A stretch of 64,000 nucleotides of DNA from Enterobacter bugandensis (GTDB lineage: Bacteria; Pseudomonadota; Gammaproteobacteria; Enterobacterales; Enterobacteriaceae): contig NZ_LT992502.1 in the NCBI RefSeq assembly GCF_900324475.1, positions 1,860,001 through 1,924,000 on the forward strand, given 5' to 3'. Position numbers and translations under genes: made by a program. The notes beneath the pieces were generated by a model. The model was not told where the DNA came from and did not search any database. It saw only the letters and a program-made list of their open reading frames with translations. Below, piece by piece: positions 29,541 through 44,577 of this stretch. How positions within the stretch are numbered: the stretch's first letter is position 1; every line of letters starts with the position of its first letter.

Positions 29541-31069
29541 TAACGTAATCCTTGACGGTAGCGGCCCGCGAGCCGGGATAACAGCGCAGCAAGACCGAAT
29601 ACGACGCCCGTGACCATCAGTAATCCCAGGGCACGGTTAGCGAGAACCGGGATGCTGCCTCCGCTGCTGAGCGCGACGGTCTCGGTGGTCAGCGTGGCGA
29701 AACGTCCCGCGCCCAGCCACAGGGTCGGCATATATTGGGCCATGCTGACGGAAAAACCGGTGGCAAAGGCCAGCAGCGCAGGACGCACCAGCAGGGGACA
29801 TTTCAGCAGGCAGAAAATTTTTGCCCGCCGCCAGCCGAGCGTTCTGGCGGTAAGGATAAGCCGGGGATCGATCCGCCGCCAGGCGGGCTGCAGCACCAGC
29901 AGCATCCACGGTAGCACCCACAGCAGATGGCTCCAGAGGACGGCGATAAAGCCTCCGTCGAGACCCAGATGCAAAGCAATCGCGTATTGCCCGGTGACGA
30001 GCGGGAGTGCCGGAAGGGCGAGCGGTAGCCACACCCATGCCGCGCCGCGCTGCGGCCCCCATTCCAGCCAGAGAAAAATGACGATCAGGGCGATAAGGCT
30101 CGAAAGCAGACCGAAGGAGAAGCTGGTTCCCATGGGACCTACGTCGTCCCGCTGCGCCAGCATCAACAGCACGGCGGCGCAAAGGAGGCCGCATGCGGGC
30201 AAAAAGCCGCTGAATGCGCGTTCAGGCAGGACGAGATGCAACCTGCGGCGCGTCCCGCTCAGGTCCGGAATCGCGCGACGCCAGACTTTCCACAGGCCGT
30301 ACCCCAGCGCGGCAAGCGCGGCCAGCAAAAGAAGGAGCACCAGACACAGCAGCGTTCCTTTCACCTGCTGCTGCGCGTCGCCCTGGCTCAGCCACTGCCA
30401 GGCCAGCACGGCCAGCGTGGGCGGGTTGCCGGGCCCGAGAACGATCGCCACGTCCACAACCGACAGCGACCACGCCAGCACCGCCAGCATCACCGCCCCG
30501 AGGACGGGCGCGATCGCCGGAAGGATCAGCCAGCTGAGCGTCTGAAAACGTCCGTAGCCAAAGGTTTGCAGGACGATCTTCTGCTGCGCGAGCCCTTTTT
30601 CCGGCAGCACGGCGTAAATGGCCCACAGCACGAATGCGCTCTCTTTGACCGCGAGCGTCAGGCCCAGCCCTACGCCGTAGCGGTCAAACGGCGGCGAACA
30701 GACGGTACAAACCTGATAAAACAGTCCGCCCTCGGCAAACAGCAGTAGCGCGCTGGTGGCGAAGGCCACGTGGGGGATCGCCAGCAGCCACGGCAGGCGC
30801 GTGCTGAGGCGCCGCCAGCGGGTGCCGGGCCAGAAAAGAGCCACGAGGGAAAGGGCGATAAACAAGGTCCCCAGCGTAGCGATAAGCGTTGAGACCAGCG
30901 TGGCAACGGCTGCCTGCGGCAACTGAGGATCGTTTAGCAGCCGCTGCCAGTTCGTCACGGAAAAGGCCGGCGCGAACAGCACGGTGCCAGCGGGCAGGAT
31001 CGGCAGATAAATCACCGTCATCGCCAGCCAGACAAGCCAGCCTAAAGGGTGCCGTAACGACGCAGCCAT
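29540..31069 (-). CDS. ynjC: YnjC, ABC transporter permease (fused double permease)
   Basis: 509-aa inner-membrane permease with about 12 helices, two BPD_transp_1-type halves in one chain as in FbpB-like iron permeases. The EAA-like loop of the second half is seen at ILTARTLGWRRAKIFCLLKCP. ATG at 31069 with GAGCAGGA just upstream is preferred over an in-frame start eight codons earlier. It overlaps the ynjB 3' end by 28 bp and touches ynjD. Confidence 0.9.
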   Translation of the reverse strand: MAASLRHPLGWLVWLAMTVIYLPILPAGTVLFAPAFSVTNWQRLLNDPQLPQAAVATLVSTLIATLGTLFIALSLVALFWPGTRWRRLSTRLPWLLAIPHVAFATSALLLFAEGGLFYQVCTVCSPPFDRYGVGLGLTLAVKESAFVLWAIYAVLPEKGLAQQKIVLQTFGYGRFQTLSWLILPAIAPVLGAVMLAVLAWSLSVVDVAIVLGPGNPPTLAVLAWQWLSQGDAQQQVKGTLLCLVLLLLLAALAALGYGLWKVWRRAIPDLSGTRRRLHLVLPERAFSGFLPACGLLCAAVLLMLAQRDDVGPMGTSFSFGLLSSLIALIVIFLWLEWGPQRGAAWVWLPLALPALPLVTGQYAIALHLGLDGGFIAVLWSHLLWVLPWMLLVLQPAWRRIDPRLILTARTLGWRRAKIFCLLKCPLLVRPALLAFATGFSVSMAQYMPTLWLGAGRFATLTTETVALSSGGSIPVLANRALGLLMVTGVVFGLAALLSRLAGRYRQGLR

Positions 31070-32211
31070 TCCTGCTCCAGCGCGTTCACCCACGCGGACT
31101 GCGGCTCCGGGAGCACCTTCGGCAGCCCCTGAGGCGTGTGGGCCTGCAGCTGTTTCGCTTCACCTTCGGGCAGCGTTTTCGCATCCAGCACGCTCGGATC
31201 CCCCCAAATGGCCGGGTCGGCCTTGCGGATCTGCGCCTGCGGCGACAGCAGGAAATTGGCGACCACTTTCGCCCCCGCGCTCGCGCTGGCATTAGCCGGA
31301 ATAGCGACAAAATGCACGTTGCCGAGCATCCCGTCGCGAAAACCAAAGCTATAGCTGTCGGCAGGCAGTTCGCCGCTCGCCACTTTTTGCTGCGCATGCG
31401 CCGGGTTAAAGGTCAGCGACAGGTTCAGACTTCCGCTGGCGAGCAGGGCATCCATCCGGGCGGGTGAGGGAGGGAAGTCTTTTCCTTCACGCCACAGCAG
31501 CGGGTGCAGTTTATCGAGGTAGGCCCAGAGCGGCGCCGTAACCTGGGCAAACGTATCATCAGGCGCTTTTTGTAACGCCTCGGGATTCGCCGTAAGCGTC
31601 AGCAGCAGCTGCTCAAGAAAGGCCGTGCCGGTAAAATCGGGTGGGCGAGGATAGCTCACCTTGCCCGGGTGCTGCTGCGCGTACGCCAGCAGCGCCTGCG
31701 GATCCTCCGGCGGCATTGGCATGCTGGCTTTGCGGGCGATAAAAGTCAGCTGCGCGCCGCCCCACGGCGATTCCGCCCCGTCGGTTGGAATCGCAAAATC
31801 TTCCGTAACGGGTTTACGGGTATCGACATAGCGCCAGTTGGGCAGACCCTGCGCCCACCCGGTTTGCAGCAGGTTCGCCTCTTTTAGCGTGCGGAAGTTC
31901 TCGCCGTTCACCCACAGGAGGTCGACCGAGCCGTTGGTCTTACGCCCTGCGGCGGCTTCCGTCTGAATACGTTTGACCGCATCGGCGGCATCCGCCAGCG
32001 GGACGATTTTTAGGGCGATGGCATAGTGCGTTTGCATCTCACCGCTGACCCACTCAAGGTAGCGGTTAACCGCCGGATCGCCGCCCCAGGCGTTAAACCA
32101 GACGGTCTGGCCTTTGGCCTGCTGTTGAATAGCTTGCCAGCCGTCGGCGGCATAGAGGGGGGCTGCCAGCAGCAGACCGGTCAGAAACGTGCAAAAACGC
32201 ACACGGCGCAT
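31042..32211 (-). CDS. ynjB: YnjB, periplasmic solute-binding protein
   Basis: 389-aa exported binding protein of the YnjBCD importer. Signal peptide MRRVRFCTFLTGLLLAAPLY ends at AA-D near residue 22. The mature part has the bacterial solute-binding fold with TVWFNAWGGDPAVNRYLEWV at its start and VDLLWVNGENFRTL. Ligand not known. It follows the TVP38-family gene by 6 bp, so that gene, ynjB, ynjC, ynjD and ynjE may form one long transcript starting at or upstream of xthA. Confidence 0.9.
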   Translation of the reverse strand: MRRVRFCTFLTGLLLAAPLYAADGWQAIQQQAKGQTVWFNAWGGDPAVNRYLEWVSGEMQTHYAIALKIVPLADAADAVKRIQTEAAAGRKTNGSVDLLWVNGENFRTLKEANLLQTGWAQGLPNWRYVDTRKPVTEDFAIPTDGAESPWGGAQLTFIARKASMPMPPEDPQALLAYAQQHPGKVSYPRPPDFTGTAFLEQLLLTLTANPEALQKAPDDTFAQVTAPLWAYLDKLHPLLWREGKDFPPSPARMDALLASGSLNLSLTFNPAHAQQKVASGELPADSYSFGFRDGMLGNVHFVAIPANASASAGAKVVANFLLSPQAQIRKADPAIWGDPSVLDAKTLPEGEAKQLQAHTPQGLPKVLPEPQSAWVNALEQEWLRRYGTL

Positions 32212-32217
32212 AATGCC

Positions 32218-32901
32218 TCACTTTTTATCAGCAGGGAGATAGCGGGAAAACAGCCGGCGCGTAACCAGCGGTAATAACCCCAGTAGTGTAAAGGCGAATA
32301 CCACGCCCGGCGACAAAATATCGCGCAGCGATGCCACTTTTCCCAGTTCCCGCCCGGCGTTCAGAAAGATAACCGTCGCGGGCAGCATGGCGAGCTGGCT
32401 GACCCACCAGTAGCGCCGGACCGTGATGCGGGTCAGCCCCATCAGTAAATTCACCAGGAAAAACGGGAACAGCGGCATCAGGCGCAGGGCAAAAAGATAG
32501 CCCGCGCCGTCGCGCGCCATGCCCGCATTTACCGTTGCCATCTGTCGGGCAAACCGCCGCTGCACCCAGTCGCGCAGCAGGTAACGGCTGGCGAGCATCG
32601 CCAGCGTGGCCCCGAGCGTGGAGGCAAACGAAACCAGCACGGTGCCTTCCCACAGCGTAAATAACGCCCCGCCCAGCAGGGTCAGAACCGCCGCGCCGGG
32701 TATCGAGAGAGCGGAAACCGCCACGTAAAGCGCAAAGAAGATCAGCGCGCTACGCAGCGGCGCGTGGTCGACATGGGAGAGTAGCGTCTGCTGGTGGGTT
32801 TTAATTCCTGCCAGAGAGAGCGTGTCAGGCGGCAGAATGACAAATGTCATAAGAAATGCGCCCAGAAGGGCGCACAGGAAGAGTATTTTTCGTATATTCA
32901 C
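32218..32901 (-). CDS. TVP38/TMEM64 (DedA-like) membrane protein, YdjX/YdjZ type
   Basis: 227-aa inner-membrane protein with about five helices. The SNARE-associated/VTT domain is marked by LSIPGAAVLTLLGGALF near residue 65 and FALRLMPLFPFFLVNLLMG near residue 140. Relatives in this family scramble or transport lipids; role here unknown. E. coli has ydjX, ydjY and ydjZ between xthA and ynjA; here a single gene replaces them and I cannot tell whether it is the ydjX or ydjZ counterpart. Spaced 6 bp from both xthA and ynjB. Confidence 0.82.
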   Translation of the reverse strand: MNIRKILFLCALLGAFLMTFVILPPDTLSLAGIKTHQQTLLSHVDHAPLRSALIFFALYVAVSALSIPGAAVLTLLGGALFTLWEGTVLVSFASTLGATLAMLASRYLLRDWVQRRFARQMATVNAGMARDGAGYLFALRLMPLFPFFLVNLLMGLTRITVRRYWWVSQLAMLPATVIFLNAGRELGKVASLRDILSPGVVFAFTLLGLLPLVTRRLFSRYLPADKK

Positions 32902-32907
32902 GCGCGA

Positions 32908-33714
32908 TTACAGCTTGAATTTAGCCCATACCGGCGCGTGGTCCGACGGTTTTTCCATGCTGCGGATGTCGTAGTCGATGCCGGTTTCGATGCAGCGCTC
33001 CGCCAGCGGCGTACTCGCCAGCAGCAGATCGATACGCAGGCCGCGGTTGTCGTCAAAGCCCTTCGAGCGGTAGTCAAACCACGAGAAGCGGTCCTGCGTT
33101 TCCGGGTTGGCATTGCGGAAGGTATCCACCAGGCCCCAGCCCAGCAGGCGCTCCATCCACTCACGCTCTTCCGGCAGGAAAGAACATTTGCCGGTGCGCA
33201 GCCAGCGCTTGCGGTTTTCTTCGCCGATGCCGATATCCAGATCCGTCGGGCTGATGTTCATGTCGCCCATGATCAGCACCGGATTCTCTTTTTTCAGTTC
33301 GGTCGTCAGATAGTTCTGCAGATCCTGATAAAACTTCGCTTTGGCCGGGAATTTTGTCTCGTGATCGCGGCTCTCACCCTGCGGGAAATAGCCGTTAATG
33401 ACCGTAATATTCCCGAGCGCGGAAGGCACTTCCGCCATGATGATGCGGCGCTGGGCTTCTTCACCGTCGCCGGGGAAGCCGCGGCGCACGGAAACCGGCG
33501 TGTCTTTGGTGAGCAGCGCGACGCCATAGTGACCTTTCTGACCGTGGTAAAAGACGTTGTAGCCGAGTTTCGCCACCTCTTCGAGGGGGAACATGTCGTC
33601 GTGAACCTTGGTCTCCTGCAGGCCGATCACATCTGGCTGATGTTGCTCAACGATGGCTTCTAGCTGATGAGGGCGGGCGCGCAGGCCGTTGATATTAAAA
33701 GAGACAAATTTCAT
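32908..33714 (-). CDS. xthA: Exonuclease III
   Basis: 268-aa AP endonuclease and 3'-5' exonuclease for base-excision repair. Motifs of the exonuclease/endonuclease/phosphatase fold are Glu34 in [25 protein letters not shown], and the terminal [10 protein letters not shown] with the catalytic His. Length equals E. coli. It is divergent from astC across a 433-bp regulatory region. Confidence 0.96.
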   Translation of the reverse strand: MKFVSFNINGLRARPHQLEAIVEQHQPDVIGLQETKVHDDMFPLEEVAKLGYNVFYHGQKGHYGVALLTKDTPVSVRRGFPGDGEEAQRRIIMAEVPSALGNITVINGYFPQGESRDHETKFPAKAKFYQDLQNYLTTELKKENPVLIMGDMNISPTDLDIGIGEENRKRWLRTGKCSFLPEEREWMERLLGWGLVDTFRNANPETQDRFSWFDYRSKGFDDNRGLRIDLLLASTPLAERCIETGIDYDIRSMEKPSDHAPVWAKFKL

Positions 33715-33811
33715 AGTCGCTGCCAGTGCAAGGTGAATAGTGCATGGATGGTAGCAGAATTTGCGTCAACTGTTACCGGGTTCGACCAATAACTGCGACA
33801 GATATTGCCGG

Positions 33812-33830
33812 TGGTGCAATATTTGCACCA
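33812..33830. promoter_or_regulatory. 19-bp palindrome, candidate NtrC enhancer site
   Basis: TGGTGCAATATTTGCACCA is a perfect inverted repeat, about 230 bp upstream of the astC sigma-54 promoter, the usual distance for an enhancer. Its half-sites GGTGC and GCACC occur in the opposite order to the classical NtrC dyad (TGCACC-N5-GGTGCA), so assignment to NtrC is tentative. Weak ArgR-box-like AT-rich sequences lie between it and the promoter (about 33960-34055). Confidence 0.45.
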
Positions 33831-34009
33831 TTCTGACGCGCTTCGCCCTCAAACAGGGCGTAAAGGGCCGATAAATTTCGCGAGCGATCACAATTCCAGA
33901 ATTATATTTGGCCTGTGCATACTCTTTCTGATTTTCATGCGGCAAAGCGCCGCTTGTCGTAAAAATATTCACTTTTTATGCACTAACAGTGAATAACTCC
34001 ATATTGTAA

Positions 34010-39195
<5,186 letters not shown>

Positions 39196-39205
39196 AGGAG
39201 TGGAT

Positions 39206-40171
39206 ATGGAAAATTTACTGGCGCTGACCCTGGCCGATGAAACGCCGGACCAGAGTGAGGGGGAAGGCCCCTCATTCCGCTGGCGGTGGCTGGGGCGCGG
39301 GGTGCTTGAGCTGACGCCGAAGTCCAGCAGTGCGTTATCGCTGCTGCTTTCCTCGGGGATCCATGGGAATGAAACCGCACCCGTTGAGATCGTCGATGGG
39401 CTGCTGCGCGCACTGTATCGCGGCGAGATATCCCTTGCGTGCCGCGTGCTGGTGGTGCTTGGCAATCCGCCTGCGCTGGCGCAAAACAAACGGTACCTGG
39501 TTAGCGACATTAACCGCATGTTCGGCGGTCGCTGGTCGCAGTTTCCGCAGAGTGACGAAACGGCGCGCGCGCAGTGGCTGGAGAACGTCGTGACGACGTT
39601 TTTTGCCGTGGCGGGACCGGCGCGCTGGCATCTGGATCTGCATACGGCGATCCGCGCCTCTTACCATGTCAGATTCGGCGTTCTGCCGCAGCGCAATCAG
39701 CCGTGGGATGAAGCGTTTCTGAGCTGGTTGGGGGATGCCGGGCTGGAGGCGCTGGTGTTTCATCAGTCGCCGGGTGGGACCTTTACTCACTTCACTTGCG
39801 AACGGTTTGGCGCGCTGTCCTGTACGCTGGAGCTGGGAAAAGCGCTACCGTTCGGACAGAACGATCTCACGCGCTTTGCGCCTACGGAGCTCGCGCTTCG
39901 GGCGCTGCTCGGTGGGACGGCTACCGAGCACGCACATCAGCCCGTTGAGCGTTACCGGGTCGTACAGCAGATCACCCGCCGCAGCGAGGCTTTCCAGCTT
40001 CACATGGCCGCGCACACTCTGAACTTCACGCCGTTTCGCAAAGGGGCTCTGCTGGCGGAAGATGGCGAAGAGCGTTACGAGGTGCAGAAAACCACCGAAT
40101 ATGTGCTGTTCCCCAACCCCTCCGTAGCGTTTGGCCTGCGGGCCGGTCTGATGCTGGAAAAACTCACCTGA
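39206..40171 (+). CDS. astE: Succinylglutamate desuccinylase AstE
   Basis: 321-aa zinc hydrolase of the AstE/aspartoacylase (M14-like) family, final AST step releasing glutamate and succinate. The zinc motif is [13 protein letters not shown] near residue 53 and the third ligand lies in [13 protein letters not shown] at 39206 has AAAGGAGTGG in front; an upstream in-frame ATG inside astB is rejected. A terminator hairpin follows immediately. Confidence 0.95.
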   Translation: MENLLALTLADETPDQSEGEGPSFRWRWLGRGVLELTPKSSSALSLLLSSGIHGNETAPVEIVDGLLRALYRGEISLACRVLVVLGNPPALAQNKRYLVSDINRMFGGRWSQFPQSDETARAQWLENVVTTFFAVAGPARWHLDLHTAIRASYHVRFGVLPQRNQPWDEAFLSWLGDAGLEALVFHQSPGGTFTHFTCERFGALSCTLELGKALPFGQNDLTRFAPTELALRALLGGTATEHAHQPVERYRVVQQITRRSEAFQLHMAAHTLNFTPFRKGALLAEDGEERYEVQKTTEYVLFPNPSVAFGLRAGLMLEKLT

Positions 40172-40175
40172 ACCT

Positions 40176-40202
40176 TTCCCCTCTCACCATCCGGGAGGGG
40201 AA
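40176..40202 (+). terminator. Hairpin after astE
   Basis: 8-bp stem TTCCCCTC/GAGGGGAA starting 4 bases after the astE stop. The following bases are A-rich with no clean T-run, so termination may be weak or Rho-assisted. Confidence 0.55.
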
Positions 40203-40364
40203 GTAAATATGTTTTCTTAGCGATTAAAGCGCTCTGATTTCTTTTACGGAATATTCCTGGCGAATTGCTTTATTATTCACCGTCACTTCGTTATACTTCT
40301 GCTAAATAGCTTTAAAATCATCGTATTGAATATTTCTTGTTGCAACTCTCCACGCTTTATCCTT

Positions 40365-40382
40365 ATTTCCTCCACATTTGGC
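40365..40382 (+). promoter_or_regulatory. BaeR-box-like sequence upstream of spy
   Basis: ATTTCCTCCACATTTGGC agrees with the remembered BaeR consensus TTTTTCTCCATDATTGGC at 14 of 18 positions, 127 bp upstream of spy, a known BaeR/CpxR target. The rest of the 337-bp astE-spy gap is AT-rich promoter DNA without a gene. I did not find a convincing CpxR box. Confidence 0.5.
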
Positions 40383-40508
40383 GAAAAATTGTTTTTTACA
40401 CTTTCATTGTTTTACCGTTGCTCTGATTAATTGACGATAAACCCCGTAAAGTTAATCTCGTCAACACGGCATAGCGCCGAAGAATAACTGAAAGAAAGGA
40501 AATAAATT

Positions 40509-41003
40509 ATGCGTAAGTTTACTGCACTGTTTGTTGCTTCTACCCTGGCTCTGGGCGCTACCAGCATGGCGTTCGCCGCAGATACCGCAACCACCACCGC
40601 CGCGCCAGCTGAAGGCAAAATGATGATGCATCATAAAGGCAAGCCGGGTATGCACCACGAGATGATGATGTTCAAAGATTTGAACCTGACGGACGCGCAG
40701 AAGCAGCAGATCCGCGACATCATGAAAAGCCAGCGTGACCAGATGAAGCGTCCTCCGCTGGAAGAGCGCCGCGCAATGCATGACATTATTGCCAGCGACA
40801 GCTTCGATAAGGCGAAAGCCGAAGCGCAGATCGACAAAATGGCCGAGCAGCACAAAGCCCGCATGCTGGCCCACATGGAAACCCAGAACAAGATCTACAA
40901 CATTCTGACCCCGGAACAGAAAAAACAGTTTAATGCCAATTTTGAGAAGCGTCTGACAGAACGTCCGGCGATGGAAGGTAAAATGCCAGCACCAACCGAA
41001 TAA
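40509..41003 (+). CDS. spy: Spy, periplasmic ATP-independent chaperone
   Basis: 164-aa envelope-stress chaperone that forms a cradle-shaped dimer in the periplasm. Signal peptide of about 23 residues ends MAFAA-D. Two LTxxQ motifs are visible (NLTDAQKQQIRDIM and LTPEQKKQFNANF), and the helix is rich in Met and charged residues (MMMHHKGKPGMHHEMMMF). AAAGGAAA precedes the ATG. A strong terminator follows. Confidence 0.95.
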   Translation: MRKFTALFVASTLALGATSMAFAADTATTTAAPAEGKMMMHHKGKPGMHHEMMMFKDLNLTDAQKQQIRDIMKSQRDQMKRPPLEERRAMHDIIASDSFDKAKAEAQIDKMAEQHKARMLAHMETQNKIYNILTPEQKKQFNANFEKRLTERPAMEGKMPAPTE

Positions 41004-41021
41004 TCGGTTCACTCTCTTAAG

Positions 41022-41079
41022 ACCGCCGGGATCCTGTCCACAAAAGCGAAATCGCTGTGGACAGGACCGGCGGTTTTTC
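41022..41079 (+). terminator. Terminator of spy
   Basis: Long stem made of ACCGCCGG/CCGGCGGT and CCTGTCCACA/TGTGGACAGG segments, then five Ts. Very stable. Confidence 0.85.
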
Positions 41080-41300
41080 TATTCTGCCCTCTTGCCTGCC
41101 GCCGCCAGCGCGGTATTCTCCTGTAGTCGCTTCAGAGAATGTCTGTAGAGTCATGGCGTTAGCATTTTTATTAACGTTCCGCTAAGGCCTGCCCGCTCTG
41201 CTGCCGATACTGTGTCTGTGAATACCTAACGATAACAAACAAGACTGCAGGGGTAGCGATATCCTTGCCCTGGCACGGGTTGTGCCATTCAGGAGTGGTG

Positions 41301-41858
41301 ATGGAGTTCTTTGATATTCGTAAGATGCCGGTCAGCCTCTGGCGCAATGGTGCCGGCGAAACGCGAGAAATTTGCTGTATCCCTCCCGCGACGCGCGATT
41401 TTTTCTGGCGTGCCAGTATCGCGACCATCGCCAGCAACGGCGAATTCTCCTCGTTTCCCGGTGTCGACCGGGTCATTACCCTGCTGGAAGGCGGGGAGGT
41501 GACGCTGGATGCCGGTCAGGCGTTCTGCCATACCCTTAAACAGTATCAGCCTTACAGTTTTGCTGGCGATTTGCCGGTGAAGGCGCTGCTTTCCGATGGC
41601 AGGATGGCGATGGATTTCAACATCATGACCCGGCGCGATTGCTGTCAGGCGAAGGTGCGGGTTGCCGATCGTACTTTTACCACCTTTGGCTCGCGCGGGG
41701 GCGTGGTGTTTGTATTAAGCGGTGCGTGGCAGCTGGGTGATAAATTGCTGACGGCCGATCAGGGCGCCAGCTGGCAGGAGGGGACCCATACTCTGCGTCT
41801 GCTGGAGTCTCAGGGCACCCTGCTGTTCAGTGAAATTAATTGGCTGCCGGGTCACTGA
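41301..41858 (+). CDS. ves: Ves, HutD-family cupin protein
   Basis: 185-aa cupin of the HutD/Ves family; the E. coli gene was described as cold- or stress-related, and its biochemical role is unsettled. It begins [20 protein letters not shown] and contains [15 protein letters not shown] and [22 protein letters not shown] at 41301 follows AGGAG by 5 bases. An in-frame ATG 12 codons upstream is not used. The last 23 bp overlap the 3' end of convergent cho. Confidence 0.88.
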   Translation: MEFFDIRKMPVSLWRNGAGETREICCIPPATRDFFWRASIATIASNGEFSSFPGVDRVITLLEGGEVTLDAGQAFCHTLKQYQPYSFAGDLPVKALLSDGRMAMDFNIMTRRDCCQAKVRVADRTFTTFGSRGGVVFVLSGAWQLGDKLLTADQGASWQEGTHTLRLLESQGTLLFSEINWLPGH

Positions 41859-42714
41859 GTGCGATGATCTCGAACTTGCCCGCTAATACGGGCTTGCAGA
41901 GGATTTTGTAGCCGTCGTGGTCGAATCCCGCGGGTGTGCGCAGCAGGGTTGCCGCGTCGCTTAAATCATCGACAGCCCCCAGCCAGAGCCAGTTATTGAC
42001 GATGTGATACTGCGTCATGGTTTCACCCACTTCTTTTAGCGCAACGGCGCCGTCCCACGGCCAGCAGTTGACGCTGATCCCGGCCAGTCCCGCGAGGAGC
42101 CGGGCGTGATGCGCCTCAACGCTCTCTTTTCCGCAGCAGGCGCCCGCGCAGCGCTTCAGAGCGGAGCGGAAACAGGCGCGGCCCCGCGTGGTGCCCTCTA
42201 GCCCTAAAAGGCTATAGCAAAGCTGCAGCTCGTCCGCGAGCGCCTGCAGAGACTGCAGGGCGGCACGCTTGTTTGCGAACAGCCCGAAGAGATTCGGGGC
42301 GTGGGAGAAATCGACCTCGCGGGCGTAGACGACCTGCGGCTTGCCGTCGGCGATCTGCAGGGAGCAGAGCTGGCGGTTGCGCCGCAGGCGCTTATTGAAG
42401 AGCGGCTGCTGCTCTTTTATCAGCCGGGCTTCCAGCAACAGCGCGCCCATTTCTCCCGCCGTCTGGAACCAGGTAATGCGTCGCGACTGGCGCAGCATGG
42501 CGGCCTCGTCCGGGGTGCGCAGGTGGGATAACACCCGGCTGCGAATGTTAACGCTTTTGCCGATGTAGAGCGGCAGGGTCTCGCTTTCACCGTGAAAGAT
42601 GTACACACCCGGCTGTTTGGGCAGCGCCTCAAGCCAGGGGCGAAGATGTTCGGGATATTCATAGATAGCCGCCGCTTCAAACTCAAGACGCGGGGCTGAT
42701 TGACGCCTGCTCAC
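41836..42714 (-). CDS. cho: Cho, UvrC-homologue excision endonuclease
   Basis: 292-aa SOS-induced nuclease that makes the 3' incision at bulky lesions together with UvrA/UvrB. It has the GIY-YIG domain ([20 protein letters not shown]) and a Cys-rich segment [17 protein letters not shown], but lacks the UvrC C-terminal endonuclease. The GTG at 42714 is chosen: GGAG lies 6 bases upstream, it matches the E. coli N-terminus, and the longer ATG at 42726 is one base from the LexA box, leaving no room for a leader. Confidence 0.9.
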   Translation of the reverse strand: MSRRQSAPRLEFEAAAIYEYPEHLRPWLEALPKQPGVYIFHGESETLPLYIGKSVNIRSRVLSHLRTPDEAAMLRQSRRITWFQTAGEMGALLLEARLIKEQQPLFNKRLRRNRQLCSLQIADGKPQVVYAREVDFSHAPNLFGLFANKRAALQSLQALADELQLCYSLLGLEGTTRGRACFRSALKRCAGACCGKESVEAHHARLLAGLAGISVNCWPWDGAVALKEVGETMTQYHIVNNWLWLGAVDDLSDAATLLRTPAGFDHDGYKILCKPVLAGKFEIIALSDPAAN

Positions 42715-42727
42715 ATACTGCTCCATA

Positions 42728-42747
42728 TACTGTTCAGGTATACAGTG
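42728..42747 (-). promoter_or_regulatory. LexA box of cho
   Basis: TACTGTTCAGGTATACAGTG contains CTGT-N8-ACAG and matches the SOS consensus TACTGTATATATATACAGTA well. It lies 13 bp upstream of the GTG start. Confidence 0.88.
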
Positions 42748-42774
42748 TAGCAGGTATGCTGTGGTTAAAAAAGA

Positions 42775-42853
42775 GCCGGGTGGCGGCTACGCCTCACCCG
42801 GCCATGACGTGCGGCCTGATGCCCTCACCCCAACCCTCTCCCACGGGAGAGGG
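42775..42853. repeat. REP-type composite repeat between cho and nadE
   Basis: Contains a REP hairpin GCCGGGTGGCG...CACCCGGC (42775-42802) and a second inverted module CCCTCTCCCACGGGAGAGGG (42834-42853). It abuts the nadE terminator. Related modules recur at 49808-49893. Confidence 0.7.
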
Positions 42854-42862
42854 CGCAAACAC

Positions 42863-42890
42863 AAAAAACGGTAACCTGGGTTACCGTTTT
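42863..42890 (-). terminator. Terminator of nadE
   Basis: 12-bp perfect stem with core GGTAACCTGGGTTACC, followed on the minus strand by a run of Ts. The full 26-nt hairpin is identical to the one after chbG (49830-49855). Confidence 0.85.
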
Positions 42891-42894
42891 GCGT

Positions 42895-43719
42895 TTATTT
42901 CCAGAAATCGTCAAACACCGTAATTGGCGTGTGGCGCTTGTGCTCGGTTTTCAGGTACCAGCCCTCGATAATTTTCGCGGTACCTTCATCCAGCGTTTTG
43001 CCTTCCAGATAATCATCAATGTTGTCATAGGTGACGCCAAGGGCCGCTTCATCCGGCAGGGAAGGGCGATCGTCTTCCAGATCCGCGGTTGGCGCTTTCT
43101 TGTACAGGTGCTCAGGGCAGCCCAGCGCGGCGAGCAGCTGCTTGCCCTGACGCTTGTTGAGACGGAAAATCGGGTTGATGTCGGTGCCGCCATCGCCGTA
43201 TTTGGTGAAGAAACCGGTGATCGCTTCTGCCGCATGGTCGGTGCCTACCACAACGCCTTTGGTCATCCCGGCGATGCTGTACTGGGCTTTCATGCGCTCG
43301 CGCGCTTTCTCGTTGCCGCGCACAAAATCACTCAATTCAATGCCCGCTTCGCGCAGCGCCTGCTCGCTTGCCAGCACCGAGCCTTTGATATTGACGGTAA
43401 GCACGCGATCGGGCTGGATGAACGCGATGGCGTCCTGGCAGTCCTGTTCGTCCGCCTGAACCCCGTAAGGCAGACGCACGGCGATAAACTGCAGCGCTTC
43501 GTCGCCCGTCTCTTCACGAAGCTCTGAAATCGCCATCTGGCAGAGTTTACCCGTCAGGGTAGAGTCCTGCCCGCCGCTGATGCCCAGCACCAGGGATTTC
43601 AGGAAAGCGTTCTTTTTTAAGTACGACTTTAAAAAATCCACGCTGCGGCGGATCTCTTCCTGTGCATCTATCGCAGGCTTAGCGCCCAGCGCCTGAATAA
43701 TCTCTTGTTGCAGAGCCAT
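42895..43719 (-). CDS. nadE: NH3-dependent NAD synthetase NadE
   Basis: 274-aa cytoplasmic enzyme amidating nicotinate adenine dinucleotide to NAD with ammonia and ATP, an essential step. The ATP pyrophosphatase P-loop is [14 protein letters not shown] near residue 46. [21 protein letters not shown] and [13 protein letters not shown] complete the site. Two ATGs are adjacent; the second (43719) is better spaced from GGAGG and matches E. coli. It is the short, ammonia-only form with no glutaminase domain. Confidence 0.95.
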   Translation of the reverse strand: MALQQEIIQALGAKPAIDAQEEIRRSVDFLKSYLKKNAFLKSLVLGISGGQDSTLTGKLCQMAISELREETGDEALQFIAVRLPYGVQADEQDCQDAIAFIQPDRVLTVNIKGSVLASEQALREAGIELSDFVRGNEKARERMKAQYSIAGMTKGVVVGTDHAAEAITGFFTKYGDGGTDINPIFRLNKRQGKQLLAALGCPEHLYKKAPTADLEDDRPSLPDEAALGVTYDNIDDYLEGKTLDEGTAKIIEGWYLKTEHKRHTPITVFDDFWK

Positions 43720-43951
43720 CATGCCCTCCGTATGCAGAACATAAACAGAATGTGTTAACTGTTAAAACTAACCCTTTGGGCGGAAAACGACAAGGATCAC
43801 AGTTTCGAGTGCGTTAATTTGCGGCGATTTAGCAGCTTATCGTTGTTTTATTAGAATTTTCCGAAATTCGTCTGGCGTAAATCACAAAGTTGAACAATAG
43901 TACTTTTTATCCCATGCTTAGATAACACGCTGATAAACAAGAGGACGGAAT

Positions 43952-44296
43952 ATGAACAAGAACGTAGCAGGAATTCTTAGCGCAGCGGCGGTACTGACGA
44001 TGCTGGCAGGGTGTACGGCTTACGATCGCACCAAGGATCAGTTTACCCAGCCCGTGGTTAAAGACGTTAAAAAAGGGATGACACGTTCGCAGGTGGCTGC
44101 GATCGCCGGCAAGCCTTCTTCTGAAGTGACCATGATTCACGCGCGCGGTACGTGTCAGACTTATATCCTGGGTCAACGTGATGGTAAGGCAGAAACCTAC
44201 TTCGTCGCGCTGGATGATACCGGACATGTGATTAACTCCGGCTATCAGACCTGTGCTGAATACGACACCGATCCGCAGGCACCTAAGGCGCAGTAA
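43952..44296 (+). CDS. osmE: OsmE, osmotically inducible lipoprotein (BamE-like)
   Basis: 114-aa outer-membrane-type lipoprotein with a SmpA/OmlA (BamE-like) domain. Lipobox LAGC with Cys21. The core [20 protein letters not shown] resembles Bam[21 protein letters not shown] and [12 protein letters not shown] place further cysteines in the periplasmic part. Nearly identical to E. coli OsmE. AGAGGAC precedes the ATG. The -10-like CCATGCTTAG just upstream would suit sigma-S, in keeping with its osmotic induction in E. coli (inference). Confidence 0.93.
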   Translation: MNKNVAGILSAAAVLTMLAGCTAYDRTKDQFTQPVVKDVKKGMTRSQVAAIAGKPSSEVTMIHARGTCQTYILGQRDGKAETYFVALDDTGHVINSGYQTCAEYDTDPQAPKAQ

Positions 44297-44320
44297 CCCT
44301 GCTTGCCTGAAGATGTTAAC

Positions 44321-44347
44321 AAACCGGCCTCTGGGCCGGTTTTTTTA
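44321..44347 (+). terminator. Terminator of osmE
   Basis: AAACCGGCC/GGCCGGTTT stem with a short TCTG loop and seven Ts. Classical intrinsic terminator 24 bp after osmE. Confidence 0.9.
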
Positions 44348-44392
44348 TTCATACGTTAATCTTATTTCTTTGCGCGAATTATTTGCCTGAAA

Positions 44393-44408
44393 TGTGAAGG
44401 TAGTCAAC
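44393..44408 (+). promoter_or_regulatory. CRP-like site upstream of chbB
   Basis: TGTGAAGGTAGTCAAC matches TGTGA-N6-TCACA in nine of ten positions counted, allowing TCAAC for TCACA. The E. coli chb promoter is activated by CRP with ChbR and repressed by NagC. A NagC-like AT-rich stretch (about 44360-44385) may be present but I cannot assign it. Confidence 0.55.
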
Positions 44409-44577
44409 AAGCCAGGTCAATGAGAGACAATTTAGGCCTATCCAGAATTATCTCCCCTCTGTACCATTGCGTATACTCACTTCAACGATAAACAACAGTA
44501 CGCAAGCTACCTGTCTGCCGGGACAGCGAGTCGAGTGATAGCGCGACGGCAGGTAGTCATACAAGAGGGAAATTATG

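Noticed and set aside
41272..41286. Sigma-54-like TGGCAC with GC ten bases on, just before ves
   Set aside because: The predicted transcript start would fall about 3 bp before the ves start codon, within its ribosome-binding site. The -12 part (TGTGCC) is poor, and the sequence is better seen as a short inverted repeat GGCAC/GTGCC.
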